Part shown: positions 33,366 through 43,389 of the stretch, piece after piece
Layout of the letters: the number at the start of each line of letters is the position of its first letter
How positions within the stretch are numbered: the stretch's first letter is position 1
NCBI GenBank assembly: GCA_018606645.1
Contig: JAGVRI010000003.1
Coordinates: forward strand, 153,322-217,321
Direction: 5' to 3'
DNA: 64,000 nucleotides
Source: Chloroflexota bacterium
GTDB taxonomy: Bacteria > Chloroflexota > Anaerolineae > JAAYZQ01
The notes under the pieces: generated by a model
What the model saw: only the letters and a program-made list of their open reading frames with translations
Databases searched by the model: none
Told to the model about the DNA's origin: nothing
Translations under genes and position numbers: made by a program

Positions 33366-34289
33366 ATGAAGATCTCAGCCAGGTGCTTCTGGTTGCAGAA
33401 GGCGGGGAACACGCCTGACGAATACGAGGACGCATTCGACCTTTCCTTCAATCGACGTGGGCGAAACCGTATGCAGCCGACCCCAGGCTGCTTGATCTTT
33501 GAGCGTGAGGTGAAGCATCCCGTCTTTGCCATCGCCGATGGGGCTGCGGATGGCGCCTACCCCGCCATGTGGGCGCAATCTCTGGTGCGGTCTTGTGTTC
33601 GCCAAGGCCCCCGCACTGCCAAGAGCCTGCGGAGGTTGGCGGAGGATCTGGGGCAGAACCACATCGCGAAGCTTGCCACCGAGCGGCTGCCCTGGTGGAC
33701 TGCACAAAAAGTTCAGCAGGGAGACTTTGCTGCGCTCTTGACCCTGAGCTTGAGTGGAAACCGCGAAGGCGGACTGAGTGGCGGGCGGTGGACAGCACTT
33801 GGGGTTGGAGATGCCTGCCTTTTCCAGGTCCGCCAGGACAGGCTCGTGGCCTGCTTTCCGGTTGAATCGACCGACGAGCTCGGCTATAATCCAGTTTTGC
33901 TCTGTACTGTTGCTGAAAAGAACCAACGAGTCTGGGAAATGGCAGGCAGACTGCGCCGGGTCGGAGACTGGCACCCGGGGGACAACTTTTTCCTCATGAC
34001 TGATGCTTTGGCTCACTGGTTTCTCATGCAGGTCGAGAGCGGAGCACAACCGTGGCACACTCTTGCGGAACTTGCCAAGTCGCCCCAAGCGATCCTTCAG
34101 TTGCCGCTCATAGCTGAAGACGCGCTCGAAGGGCGGATGCCAAAACGCACTGGCCACTGCGAGTTGCCGATCGAGGGCTTTGTGGGTTGGGTGGCTCAGT
34201 TACGCTCGTCGGGTGCCTTGCGCAACGACGATGTAACTCTTCTAATGATCATAGTAGGTGAGGGCTATGCATCTGCCAACATACGCTGA
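33366..34289 (+). CDS. PP2C-like protein phosphatase
   Basis: 307 aa from ATG 33366; a TTG at 33351 is also possible. PP2C landmarks are visible: DGAADG with Asp58 and Asp62, a GVGDACLF strand, TDALAHWFL, and the C-terminal metal ligands in LRNDDVTLLMI (Asp288-Asp289). The canonical DGhGG is altered, so activity needs proof. It would reverse phosphorylation by the neighbouring kinases. It overlaps the following kinase gene by 23 bases, so the two are probably translationally coupled. Confidence 0.85.
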   Translation: MKISARCFWLQKAGNTPDEYEDAFDLSFNRRGRNRMQPTPGCLIFEREVKHPVFAIADGAADGAYPAMWAQSLVRSCVRQGPRTAKSLRRLAEDLGQNHIAKLATERLPWWTAQKVQQGDFAALLTLSLSGNREGGLSGGRWTALGVGDACLFQVRQDRLVACFPVESTDELGYNPVLLCTVAEKNQRVWEMAGRLRRVGDWHPGDNFFLMTDALAHWFLMQVESGAQPWHTLAELAKSPQAILQLPLIAEDALEGRMPKRTGHCELPIEGFVGWVAQLRSSGALRNDDVTLLMIIVGEGYASANIR

Positions 34290-36345
34290 CTACCAGCGTG
34301 CGGTCCAGAACCCCAAGCTGGCTTTCCAACAGGATCCCGATTTGTCGTCTTGCAAAGTAGATACCCTCCTCGACAGTCCGTGGGCGCGTACTGGCAATTT
34401 CGCCTTCACATACCGCCTCCGCAACGGCAAGCAGTGGGCGGTTCGTTGTTTCTCCAAGTACGATCCAGGCCAGGATCGATATGATGCCATCAGCCGCTTC
34501 GTGCAAACGCACCCCAAGCCATTCTTTGTTCGCACTGAGTACAAGAAACAGGGCATTCTGGTCAACGGCGCGTGGTATCCCATCACCAAGACTGAATGGG
34601 TGGAAGGAGATACTCTTGAGCTCTACATCGACAAGAATGTGGCGAATCAACGGGCTATGGAGGACCTGCTGGGGCGGTTCGGGTCCCTCGTGATGGAGCT
34701 TGAGAAACTAGGGATTGCTCATGGCGATCTGCAGCACGGCAACATCCTTGTGCGAAACGGCGCGCTCGTGCTAATCGACTACGATGGAATGTACGTGCCC
34801 GAATTGCAGGGGTACAAGAGCAACGAACGCGGGCACCAGGACTATCAGCACCCGGGCCGCACGGGGGACGAGTTCGGTCCACATCTGGATCGTTTCTCGT
34901 CCATCGTCATCTACTTGACTCTCAAAGCACTGACGTTGAACAAGGAATTGTGGCGAAGGTACAGTGCAGGTGGCGACCATCTGATCCTCAGACAGGCAGA
35001 TTTCCGTGAGCCTGACAGTTCGGCCTTGCTGGCCGAGATGGAAGCTCTTCCAGGTATGGACTCCCTTGTGCAGACATTTCGCGCCATCTGCAAGGCTGAC
35101 TTTGCTCAGGTGCCGCGGTTGGCCGACTATATCGCGGGCAGAGTGCAGTTGGTCACCCCTGCAGTGAGAGCACCCTTCAAGGAATGGACTCAGTATCCGG
35201 TCGTTTGGGGTGAGGATAGAGACCGGCTGCTGCAGATGATCGGTCAGAAAGTCACCGTTGTCGGCCAGATCTCGGAGCCGGCGGAGAGACTTACCACTGG
35301 GGGCTCTCCCTACGTCTTCATGAGTTTCGGTGACTGGCGGCAGGGGAACCTTCGTCTCGTGATCTGGTCCGACACCCTGAGCCTCTTTCGCGCCAAAGGC
35401 ATCGAGCCGCTCTCGTTTGACGGCAAGTGGGTGAGCGTCACCGGCCTCCTCACTGAGTACCATGCCCCAGGGTATCGCGATCGGCCGCAGATCATCATCA
35501 ACGCTCCGGCAGAAATCGAGGTGCTGGCGGGGGGCCAGGAAGAAGCCAGACGTAGATTGCCGAGTGAGTATTGGCCGCGAGTTTCTCCTGTTGTTGAGTT
35601 TGGCTCCAGTGGGGGAGACTGGTCAAGCACTCAGGCACGAGAACACTTTTGTCACGGCAAGGAGTGGTGCGAGCGAGGACGCCTGGACAAGGCCATCGAA
35701 GAGTTCAAAGCCGCTCTCGCGCTCTCGCCGGGCTGGGCTGAGGCCCGCAACTGGCTGGGCTTTGCGTACGAGCAGCAGGGCCGACTTGAAGGAGCCGTTA
35801 AGGAGTACACTGAGGTGCTGCGGCTCGAGCCGAACAATGGGTGGACTTGGCGACAACTGGGCCGGGTACATATCAGGATGGGGCGTCTAGACAAGAGTCT
35901 GGAATCGTTCCAGGCCGCGATTCAGATCGATGCGCAGGATGCGGATGCCCATTTCGGTCTGGGCTATGTGTACGACAGGCTTGGCTGTTTGGATCGGTCC
36001 ATCACGGAGTACCAGACCGCACTTTGTCTGAATCCCAAGTTGGACATGGCACACAACAACCTCGGCTGGGTCTACGAACGGCAGGGCTGGCGTGATGAGG
36101 CCATGGTGGAGTACCAGGCCGCAGTGCGGATCAATCCATGTAACGGATTTGCTCACTACAACTTGGGAAGAATGTACCGAGAGCAAGGCAAGATCCAGGA
36201 GGCGCTGCGTGAGTTCCAGACTGCGGTGCGGTTGGGCCACGAACCAGCCAAAGAGATGCTGCGAGAGATGGGCAAGGCACAGGGCTCGTGGGCAGTAGAT
36301 ACTTCGGGCGATTGGAACGACTATGACGATGAAGTGCCATTCTGA
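34267..36345 (+). CDS. YegI-like protein kinase with OB-like and TPR domains
   Basis: 692 aa. N-terminal divergent kinase (about 1-270) with the catalytic loop AHGDLQHGNILV (His152-Gly-Asp154) and DYDG (171-174), which is typical of YegI kinases of TerY-P modules rather than of the canonical HRD class. Residues about 315-410 resemble an OB fold (VTVVGQISEPAERL, WVSVTGLLTEY). Residues about 460-665 hold five or six TPRs (WAEARNWLGFAYEQQGRLEG and following). The acidic tail ends YDDEVPF. It completes the VWA, PP2C and kinase triad inside the BREX operon. Confidence 0.88.
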   Translation: MHLPTYADYQRAVQNPKLAFQQDPDLSSCKVDTLLDSPWARTGNFAFTYRLRNGKQWAVRCFSKYDPGQDRYDAISRFVQTHPKPFFVRTEYKKQGILVNGAWYPITKTEWVEGDTLELYIDKNVANQRAMEDLLGRFGSLVMELEKLGIAHGDLQHGNILVRNGALVLIDYDGMYVPELQGYKSNERGHQDYQHPGRTGDEFGPHLDRFSSIVIYLTLKALTLNKELWRRYSAGGDHLILRQADFREPDSSALLAEMEALPGMDSLVQTFRAICKADFAQVPRLADYIAGRVQLVTPAVRAPFKEWTQYPVVWGEDRDRLLQMIGQKVTVVGQISEPAERLTTGGSPYVFMSFGDWRQGNLRLVIWSDTLSLFRAKGIEPLSFDGKWVSVTGLLTEYHAPGYRDRPQIIINAPAEIEVLAGGQEEARRRLPSEYWPRVSPVVEFGSSGGDWSSTQAREHFCHGKEWCERGRLDKAIEEFKAALALSPGWAEARNWLGFAYEQQGRLEGAVKEYTEVLRLEPNNGWTWRQLGRVHIRMGRLDKSLESFQAAIQIDAQDADAHFGLGYVYDRLGCLDRSITEYQTALCLNPKLDMAHNNLGWVYERQGWRDEAMVEYQAAVRINPCNGFAHYNLGRMYREQGKIQEALREFQTAVRLGHEPAKEMLREMGKAQGSWAVDTSGDWNDYDDEVPF

Positions 36346-36386
36346 CGACGCACATGTGAGAGATCTTGGCGATCGTGGAGGACCAG

Positions 36387-37169
36387 GTGGATGACTCAAA
36401 TTATGGCGATTCGGACGCAGCGTACGGCTATGAGCGACGGTTAGAAGCCGAATGGACTGCGGTCAGTGCGCTTCGCGAGGTAGCAGGGATTGCACTTAAG
36501 GGTCGAGTACAGCCCACTTATCTTCAGACCCTGGCCCTTGCTCAACACCTGATGCCGTGGCTGTTCGATCCGGAGCAAAGCCTGCTGTTCCGGCAACAAG
36601 AAAGCCCCACCACGCGCCAGTATCGCGAGATGGCCGACGCTCAATCTGAGCTGGATGGGAAAAGGGTCACCGCTCTGGAACTTGTCGAGCGAGACATCAG
36701 GCGATATGAGCTACTCGCAGAAGTCGGCCCTGAACGATACGAGATCAGAAGAGTATTGCATTTGCTCTATCGGGCTCGAAAGGAGTTGCAACCGAGACCA
36801 TACACCGAGCAACAGTTGATTCTCCGGGATGTGTTCAAAGTCGACCGGCGCTTGCCTGTCTCCGATGACGGACGCGACTACCGGGAATTCGAGCTACCCA
36901 ATGATCGGCGACTACGGCTGCGAATCCTTCATCCGGATCCGCCGGAACACTCGACAGGCGCTGACGTCATTTACGAACACTATTGGGATGAGAAAAGAAT
37001 GGTTCGTCTGGCGGCAATACAATACAAGGTCTAGGAAGCTGGCTCAAAATGGCTGACCTATCAGGAACTGGAGGCATTGTATCGACAGCACCGCATTCTG
37101 GAAGCGGATGAGCACATTGTGATACACGCTCAGGAGTTCGGCCCTGAAGAGCCAGGGTTCGGAGAGTAA
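36387..37169 (+). pseudogene. Hypothetical BREX-cargo gene interrupted by an in-frame TAG
   Basis: An open frame from GTG 36387 (GGAGG five bases upstream; TTG 36366 also possible) encodes 215 aa to a TAG at 37032-37034. The same frame continues without a break for 44 codons (EAGSKWLTYQELEALYRQHR and on) to a TAA at 37167-37169 that overlaps the pglX ATG as TAATG. This is the coupling expected of the original stop, so the TAG looks like a nonsense mutation or an error. The protein is helical at the N-terminus with a mixed C-terminal domain. Family unrecognised. Confidence 0.6.
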
Positions 37170-40100
37170 TGGACTCCCAAACCAAATCCGCCATCAAACA
37201 ACTGGTCCTCGACCTGCGGCACACCCTCGAAGACGAACTGACCATCGTCCTGCGCCGCTACGGGCTGGAGACCGACCGGCCATGGTCGCTCGACGCGCCG
37301 CCCGAGCGCCTGACTGACCCCGCCGACCGCGACATCTGGCAGCGGATCGTGGCCGTCGTCCGGCGCAGCCTGAAGGAGGGCCGCACCCTGCCCCAGGCCA
37401 GCCAAGATTACGTCCGCGAGTCGGCCTTTACTTTCCTTAACCGGCTGGTCGGCCTGAAATGCCTGGAGGTGCGGGGCATCATCGAGGAAGTGATCACCAC
37501 GCGCGACATCTATGGCGGGCGCAGCAAGGCCCACCGTGAGTATCGCGACGAACACCCCCGCGAGGCCCGCGCTGCCGACGATGCCCTGCCGGCCTGCCTG
37601 GCGGCCGCCTGCCGACGCGTCAACGACGAGCTGATCGGCTACCTATTTGACCCTGACGACGACCACAGCCTGGTCTGGCCGCGCTATGCCGTGCTCAAGG
37701 GCTGTATCGACAAGATCAACGCCCTGGATGATGCTGCCTGGCGCGAGGACGAGATCATCGGCTGGATCTACCAGTTCTACAACGCCGAGGAGAAGGTGGC
37801 CATCCGCAAGCGGGGAAAGCCGCAGACACCCCACGACGTGGCGGTCATCAACCAGTTCTTCACCCCGCGCTGGATCGTCAAATTCCTGGTGGACAACACC
37901 CTGGGCCGGCTGTGGCTGGAGATGCACCCGGACTCGCCCCGCGTTCGGGAGAAGTGCGACTACCTGGTGCCCGAATTGCTCCCCTCGCCCCAGGAGGGAG
38001 AGGGGCAAGGGGTGAGGGGGGAATTCACCCTCGACCCCAACTCGCCCATCAACAATCCCTCCGCCCCGCCCCGCCGCGAGTGGAAGCCGGTCACCCGCAT
38101 CCGCCTGCTGGACCCCGCCTGCGGCACGATGCACTTTGGCCACTATGCCATGGAGGTATTCGACGCCATCTACCGCGACGCCCGCGACCGGGGTGAGGTC
38201 GAGATCGACGACGAGCGCATCCCCAGCGCCATCCTGGAGTACAACCTCTATGGCGTGGACATTGACCGGCGGGCGGTGCAACTGGCCGCGTTGAGCCTGT
38301 TCATGAAGGCTCGCACCATGCACCCGAAGTCCCGGGTGAAGCAGGTCAATTTGGTGGTGGCGGATGCCACTCTGCCCGACAGCGGCATCAAGAAAAAGTT
38401 CCTGGCCCGCTACGCCCACGACAAGCGCCTGCAGCAGGCCGTGGCCCAGGTGCTGGACGATATGGATCAGGTGGCCCAGGTGGGCAGCCTGCTACGCGTG
38501 GAAGAGCGGCTGCGCGAGCTGCTGGCCCGCGCCGGGCATGCGGCGGCTGCCCAGTTCGACGTGCGCCACCAGCAAGAACTGCCGGGCTTTGAGCCGGCGG
38601 CGCGGCAGATGGGCCTGGCCGAGATAGCAACCGGGGACCAGGCCGCCGCCTGGACGCCCCACACCACTCTGCAGGAGCTGCGCGATGACCTGCGCGCCTT
38701 TGCCCGGGAGGCGCTGCAGGAGCACGACGTCAACGCCCAGCTCTTTGCCACCGAGGCGGACAAGGCGGTGCGGCTACTGGATGTGCTGATGGGCAAGTAC
38801 GACGTGGTGGTGATGAATCCGCCGTATGGGCTTCCGACCCCTATCGGTAAGCGATATATAGAGAGGGTCTACCCTCGGACATGGAACGACATCTATGGTG
38901 CCTTTCTGGAGCGCTCAGAGGATTTGGTTCGACGGAATGGCTACACTGGTGTGCTGTGCTCGAGAACCTTCATGTTCCTGAGCCGGTTCCAGCGGGTAAG
39001 AGAGTATATCCTGACCAATGCCCATGTGATCGCACTGCTCGAAACTGGTGTAGAACTTCTTGATGATGCAACCGTACGCCCAGCGGCCGTTGTTCTTGGC
39101 TGGCCCAGGAGTATGTGGCCCCGGACCTCGCGAACGTTTTTTGCTCGGTTGGGTAAGCATGACAGTAACTACGGTTCAACGTTCGCCAAATGCGTCGAAT
39201 CTGGCTGGGCTACGAGCAGCGACTATACCTACTGGCGGCTCAGCGAACGCTTCCTGGGGGTTCCGGAGGCGAAGTGGACCTATTGGATTTCGGACGACTT
39301 GCTTCAGCTCTTCAAGGAATTGCCCAGTTTTGAACCTACTGCGGGCATTGCGCGTGCCGGCTGTTCTACTGGAGACGATCCTCGGCTGGTTCGCTATCAC
39401 TGGGAGGTGAAACCATCGAGCCTTAACTCCCGCTGGAAATTCTTTAATAAAGGTGGGGGTTACTCCCGTTACTACACCGCATACAGCCTCGTCGTCGACT
39501 GGTCTCCTCAAGCTGTTGAAATCATGTGCAATCAAGGCAACAGGTTGGCAAGCCGCAAGCACTACTTCAAACTGGCGATCTCCTGGCCTAGAATCAGCGA
39601 GAAAGGCACTAGCTTTCGAGTTCAACCCCCAGACATAGTCTTTTCTGACAAAGGTCCTGTGTTCATCCCTGATTCTCAGGAGGATATGCTCTTCTGGTGC
39701 CATCTCGCGTTGTTAAACTCTTGCGCTCTAGAGGGACTGCTACTCGCACTTAGTCACGAACGCAGCATTGACATTGGCTCTGTGCGGTCGTTGCCATACG
39801 TCCAGCCAGTACCACTCATTGGGCTTTTTGCCAAGGAGGCCTATGATGCAAAAGCTGCCTGGGACACCGGCAACGAAATCTGCACCCGTTTCTCGGTTCC
39901 CTGGCTGTTGCAACTGGCCCAACCCCAAAGCGCGGCCTTTGCCCAGGGCCTGGGCCGTATCCTGGAACTGCTCGGCGATCGAGCGCCCCCTCTCCCCGTC
40001 TCTCCATCTCCCTCTCTCCCCCTCCTCCTCGACGCCGTCCGCGCCATCGAAAAGGCCGCCGACGCCCGGCTCCAGGCCCTGCAAGCCCAGATTGACGAGG

Positions 40101-40876
40101 CGGTCTATGACCTGTACGAGATCAGCCCCGCCGACCGGGCACTCATCGAGCGCGAGCTGGGCGAGCGGCCGCCGGAGCTGGTCTGGCCGCAGATGGAGGG
40201 CAAGTCAGACCGAGAGAAGCGGCGCGAGCACGTCCGGCGCTTTTTCTCTTACTACGCCCGGCAGGCCGTGCGCGGCGACGAACGGGGCATTGTGCCCCTG
40301 GCCGGCTGCGCTGCCCGCGAGCCGGCCCTGGTGGACCGGGTGCGCGCCCAACTGGAGGCCGACTTCAGTCCGGACGTAGCCTACCAGATGGAGCAGGACG
40401 CCGCCGACTCCCTGGGCCGCCCGCTGGAGGAGTGGCTGCGGCGCGAGTTCTTCCGCTTTCACGTCAAGCTCTACAAGAACCGGCCTGTCCTCTGGCACCT
40501 GACCAGCCCCAGGGGCCATTTCGCCGTGATGCTGGACTATCACCGCCTGGACCGTGACACGCTGCCCAAGGTGCAGACCCTGTACCTGTGGCCGCAGATG
40601 GAGGCGGCCCGTAGCCGCCTGTCTGCCGCCCGCGCCGGCGAGCTGTCGGTCAAGGCGGTCGCCAACCTGGAGGAGGAACTGGCCGACCTGGAGGAGTGCG
40701 ACCGGCGGCTGGAGAGCGTCATCCAGGGCACGGTGAAGGTGGACCTGCCCGAGTGGGCGGCCGGCCCCTATCGGGGCGGCAAGCCGCCGTACGACCCCGA
40801 CCTGGACGACGGCGTGCGGGTCAACCTGCTGCCGCTGCAGGAGGCGGGGCTGTTGCCGGCGAGGAAGGTGGTGTAG
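37169..40876 (+). CDS. pglX: BREX-1 adenine-specific DNA methyltransferase PglX
   Basis: 1235 aa. Methylates adenine in the BREX recognition site, marking host DNA. Motif I is LLDPACGTMHFG (Asp315) and the catalytic motif IV is NPPY (550-553), followed by a target-recognition region (about 690-900) with lower GC content than the flanks. Two stretches look like low-complexity insertions: around residues 271-287 (DNA 37979-38026) and around 941-952 (DNA 39985-40026). The start overlaps the preceding TAA as TAATG, and pglZ starts three bases after the stop. Confidence 0.95.
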   Translation: MDSQTKSAIKQLVLDLRHTLEDELTIVLRRYGLETDRPWSLDAPPERLTDPADRDIWQRIVAVVRRSLKEGRTLPQASQDYVRESAFTFLNRLVGLKCLEVRGIIEEVITTRDIYGGRSKAHREYRDEHPREARAADDALPACLAAACRRVNDELIGYLFDPDDDHSLVWPRYAVLKGCIDKINALDDAAWREDEIIGWIYQFYNAEEKVAIRKRGKPQTPHDVAVINQFFTPRWIVKFLVDNTLGRLWLEMHPDSPRVREKCDYLVPELLPSPQEGEGQGVRGEFTLDPNSPINNPSAPPRREWKPVTRIRLLDPACGTMHFGHYAMEVFDAIYRDARDRGEVEIDDERIPSAILEYNLYGVDIDRRAVQLAALSLFMKARTMHPKSRVKQVNLVVADATLPDSGIKKKFLARYAHDKRLQQAVAQVLDDMDQVAQVGSLLRVEERLRELLARAGHAAAAQFDVRHQQELPGFEPAARQMGLAEIATGDQAAAWTPHTTLQELRDDLRAFAREALQEHDVNAQLFATEADKAVRLLDVLMGKYDVVVMNPPYGLPTPIGKRYIERVYPRTWNDIYGAFLERSEDLVRRNGYTGVLCSRTFMFLSRFQRVREYILTNAHVIALLETGVELLDDATVRPAAVVLGWPRSMWPRTSRTFFARLGKHDSNYGSTFAKCVESGWATSSDYTYWRLSERFLGVPEAKWTYWISDDLLQLFKELPSFEPTAGIARAGCSTGDDPRLVRYHWEVKPSSLNSRWKFFNKGGGYSRYYTAYSLVVDWSPQAVEIMCNQGNRLASRKHYFKLAISWPRISEKGTSFRVQPPDIVFSDKGPVFIPDSQEDMLFWCHLALLNSCALEGLLLALSHERSIDIGSVRSLPYVQPVPLIGLFAKEAYDAKAAWDTGNEICTRFSVPWLLQLAQPQSAAFAQGLGRILELLGDRAPPLPVSPSPSLPLLLDAVRAIEKAADARLQALQAQIDEAVYDLYEISPADRALIERELGERPPELVWPQMEGKSDREKRREHVRRFFSYYARQAVRGDERGIVPLAGCAAREPALVDRVRAQLEADFSPDVAYQMEQDAADSLGRPLEEWLRREFFRFHVKLYKNRPVLWHLTSPRGHFAVMLDYHRLDRDTLPKVQTLYLWPQMEAARSRLSAARAGELSVKAVANLEEELADLEECDRRLESVIQGTVKVDLPEWAAGPYRGGKPPYDPDLDDGVRVNLLPLQEAGLLPARKVV

Positions 40877-40879
40877 ACC

Positions 40880-43339
40880 ATGCTGGTAGAATCGCTCGTC
40901 CGCGAATTCAACACCTACTTCGAACACGACCCGCAGCACGACACAGTGTTGTGGTTCGACCCACACCGGGAGTGGGAGGGCCTGCTGCCCTACCTCCAGC
41001 CCCACCTGCCCTTGCTGGTCTTTGAGGGCAGCCAGCTTCACCTGCGCTACCGACTGGTGGCCCGCGAACCGGGCCACCGTACCATAGTCTACCTGCCTTT
41101 CAAGCGGCTTGGGTCAGCGGTGCAGCCTGGCGGGGCCGAGTACCTGCGGCCCTTTCTCTACACATCCAAGGTCTTTGATGAGACTATCGAGGCCTTTTTG
41201 CGCCATCACGGCGTGAGCCTGCCTCAAGCCCCTGGCGAGATGCGGGCCATCCGCCCCCTGCTGCCGGCGCTGGCCGTCGCCTCGGTAGGCAAGGGCAAAG
41301 CCTTCTGGACCGGAATCGTCAACCTGGAGACCGCCCTGGCCCGCCTCATCCCCGACTTTGAGGACCTGCTGCTGCGGCTGCTGGCCGCCCCGGCCCGGAC
41401 TCTGGCCGAACTGGATGCGCGCAAAACTGCCAGGCCCTTCCTCGACCTGTTGCACGAGCAATTCGGCGTGGCCGCGCCGCAGCCCGGCGAGGAAGAGGAG
41501 TGGGCCGACCGTTTCACCGCCACGCTCTGCCTGGTGGACCTCTATGTTGCTGCTGGAAAGCCGCCTGGCTTTCCTTTCGAAAGCGCCTTGCCGGCTCCGG
41601 TTCACTGGGACCGCTGTTGCAGCTTTCTGAGCAAGTGGCAGCGCGACGAGATGTTCAAAGAGGCCTTTGCCCGGCGGGCGCGGGCTGTCGATGGGCAATA
41701 CTCCCTGGCCGGATGGGTGAACGAGCTGCCCCAGCCCCCGGCAACTGGTGCCTTGCTTAACGTAGAAAAGGCAATCTGGGAAGGGATGCTCGGCCGGTTG
41801 GCGGCCGTGGCCGACAAGCCCGGCGTAGTGGCGTTTTGCCGGGCCAATCGCGAGAGATTCCGGCGGCACGCCCAGGCCTTCTGGGCCAGAGAGGGCAGCC
41901 TGGCGGGCTGGACAGCCCTGGAGCGCATGGCCGAAGTGGTGCTCGGCGCCGACGAGGCGCTGACCGAGCTCGCGCGCCACGGCTCGGTCCAGGCGCTGAT
42001 CAAACGCTACGTTGAGACCTGGTGGCAGGTGGACCGCGCCTACCGCCGTTTCCGCGCCGATCTGGACCGGGGCCTGACCCAGGTAGACGCGGTGCTCAAG
42101 TGGGCGCAGCGACTCTACCAGGACTTCTTGGAGGCGATCAACGCCCGCTTTGGCGAGGTTTTCGTCCAGGAAGGCTGCTGGCCGCCGACGGGCGGGACCC
42201 TGGGAGCCGGAGGTCTGTGGGCCGGCAGCCCGGTGGGTGGCCAAGGTCGGCGCGCCGTGATCCTGGCCGACGCCTTGCGTTACGAGTTGGCACAAGAACT
42301 GGCCGAACGGCTCCAGCCTGGGCCCCAGGCGGCGGTGGAGGGGGCGCTCAGCCCACTGCCCTCGATCACCGCTCTGGGCATGGCCGCGCTGCTGCCCGGC
42401 TGGGTCGACTTTCGGGTGGACTTTGCCGGCGGGGGATGGCAAGTCACCGCGCCGGGGTTCGACGGCAACCTGGCGACCAGGGCCGGACGTCTGGCCTGGT
42501 TGGAGCATCAACTGAAGGACGTGGCGTTCTTTGACCTCGACACGTGGCTGGCCACGCCGCTTAGCGATGTGCCCCAGGGAGCGCAATGGATCGTCGTCTC
42601 CTCGGCCGAGATCGACGCCGTGGGCGAAGGAGCAGGCACCATTGCGTGGCAGGCCTTTGATGGGCTGCTGGATCGCCTGGCGCAAGCCGTGCGCCGGTTA
42701 CTGGCCCTGGGCTGCGCCGAGGTTCACGTTGTTTCAGATCACGGCTTTCTGTTGCGGGAGGGCATTCGCGAGAGCGACAAGGTGGCGGTCAAGGCCGAAA
42801 ACGCCATCAAGAAGGCAGAACGCTACCTGGTGGGCCGTGACCTGCCGCCTGGCGAACTGCCAGCGGCGCCAGTGCCGGGCAGTGACGATCTCGTGGCCTG
42901 GTTCCCGCGAGGCATCGGCTGCTTTGTCACTCCCGGCTCCTACAACTATATGCACGGCGGCCTTTCGCTACAAGAAGTGGTGACCGCCCACGTCACCGTT
43001 CGGCAGGCAGTCACCGAGCGACCGGTAGACGTCGTGCTGGAGCTGGTGGCCGGACCTGAGATCCGCAACGCCTTCTTCAAGGTGCGGCTGGTACCCCAGG
43101 GCGTGGACCTGTGGAGCCGGGCTCGCAGGGTTAGTATCGACATCGCCCGCAGCGGGAAGCGCGTGTCCCACGAGTGGGAGGCGACCGTGGACCGGGATGT
43201 GGTGGAAAAGACCCTGCGACTGGAGCCGGGCTCTGGGCTGGTGGTGGGCGATGTGGTCGCCGTCCGGGTCTGGGACGCGGTCACGGGCCAGTTGCTGGTC
43301 CAACAGCCGGCTACAGTGTACGTTGATCTCGATTTGTGA
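40880..43339 (+). CDS. pglZ: BREX phosphatase-superfamily protein PglZ
   Basis: 819 aa. The N-terminal helical half starts with LWFDPHREWEGLL, the family opening. The C-terminal alkaline-phosphatase-like core carries VILADALRYELA (Asp464), VVSDHGFLL (Asp620-His621) and MHGGLSLQE (His692), the metal-binding residues of PglZ. It is required in all BREX types, probably as a phosphodiesterase or nuclease. Type A by its position between pglX and brxL. A 50-base gap separates it from brxL. Confidence 0.95.
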   Translation: MLVESLVREFNTYFEHDPQHDTVLWFDPHREWEGLLPYLQPHLPLLVFEGSQLHLRYRLVAREPGHRTIVYLPFKRLGSAVQPGGAEYLRPFLYTSKVFDETIEAFLRHHGVSLPQAPGEMRAIRPLLPALAVASVGKGKAFWTGIVNLETALARLIPDFEDLLLRLLAAPARTLAELDARKTARPFLDLLHEQFGVAAPQPGEEEEWADRFTATLCLVDLYVAAGKPPGFPFESALPAPVHWDRCCSFLSKWQRDEMFKEAFARRARAVDGQYSLAGWVNELPQPPATGALLNVEKAIWEGMLGRLAAVADKPGVVAFCRANRERFRRHAQAFWAREGSLAGWTALERMAEVVLGADEALTELARHGSVQALIKRYVETWWQVDRAYRRFRADLDRGLTQVDAVLKWAQRLYQDFLEAINARFGEVFVQEGCWPPTGGTLGAGGLWAGSPVGGQGRRAVILADALRYELAQELAERLQPGPQAAVEGALSPLPSITALGMAALLPGWVDFRVDFAGGGWQVTAPGFDGNLATRAGRLAWLEHQLKDVAFFDLDTWLATPLSDVPQGAQWIVVSSAEIDAVGEGAGTIAWQAFDGLLDRLAQAVRRLLALGCAEVHVVSDHGFLLREGIRESDKVAVKAENAIKKAERYLVGRDLPPGELPAAPVPGSDDLVAWFPRGIGCFVTPGSYNYMHGGLSLQEVVTAHVTVRQAVTERPVDVVLELVAGPEIRNAFFKVRLVPQGVDLWSRARRVSIDIARSGKRVSHEWEATVDRDVVEKTLRLEPGSGLVVGDVVAVRVWDAVTGQLLVQQPATVYVDLDL

Positions 43340-43389
43340 ACGTGAAACACATGACGTGAGGCATCAAGTTTCACACTGAAAGGACAGGT

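Noticed and set aside
28565..36345. PglW kinase of a type 2 BREX system
   Set aside because: The flanking genes are brxA, brxB, brxC, pglX, pglZ and brxL in type 1 order, with no pglY, brxD or brxHI. The kinases are an insert, not PglW.
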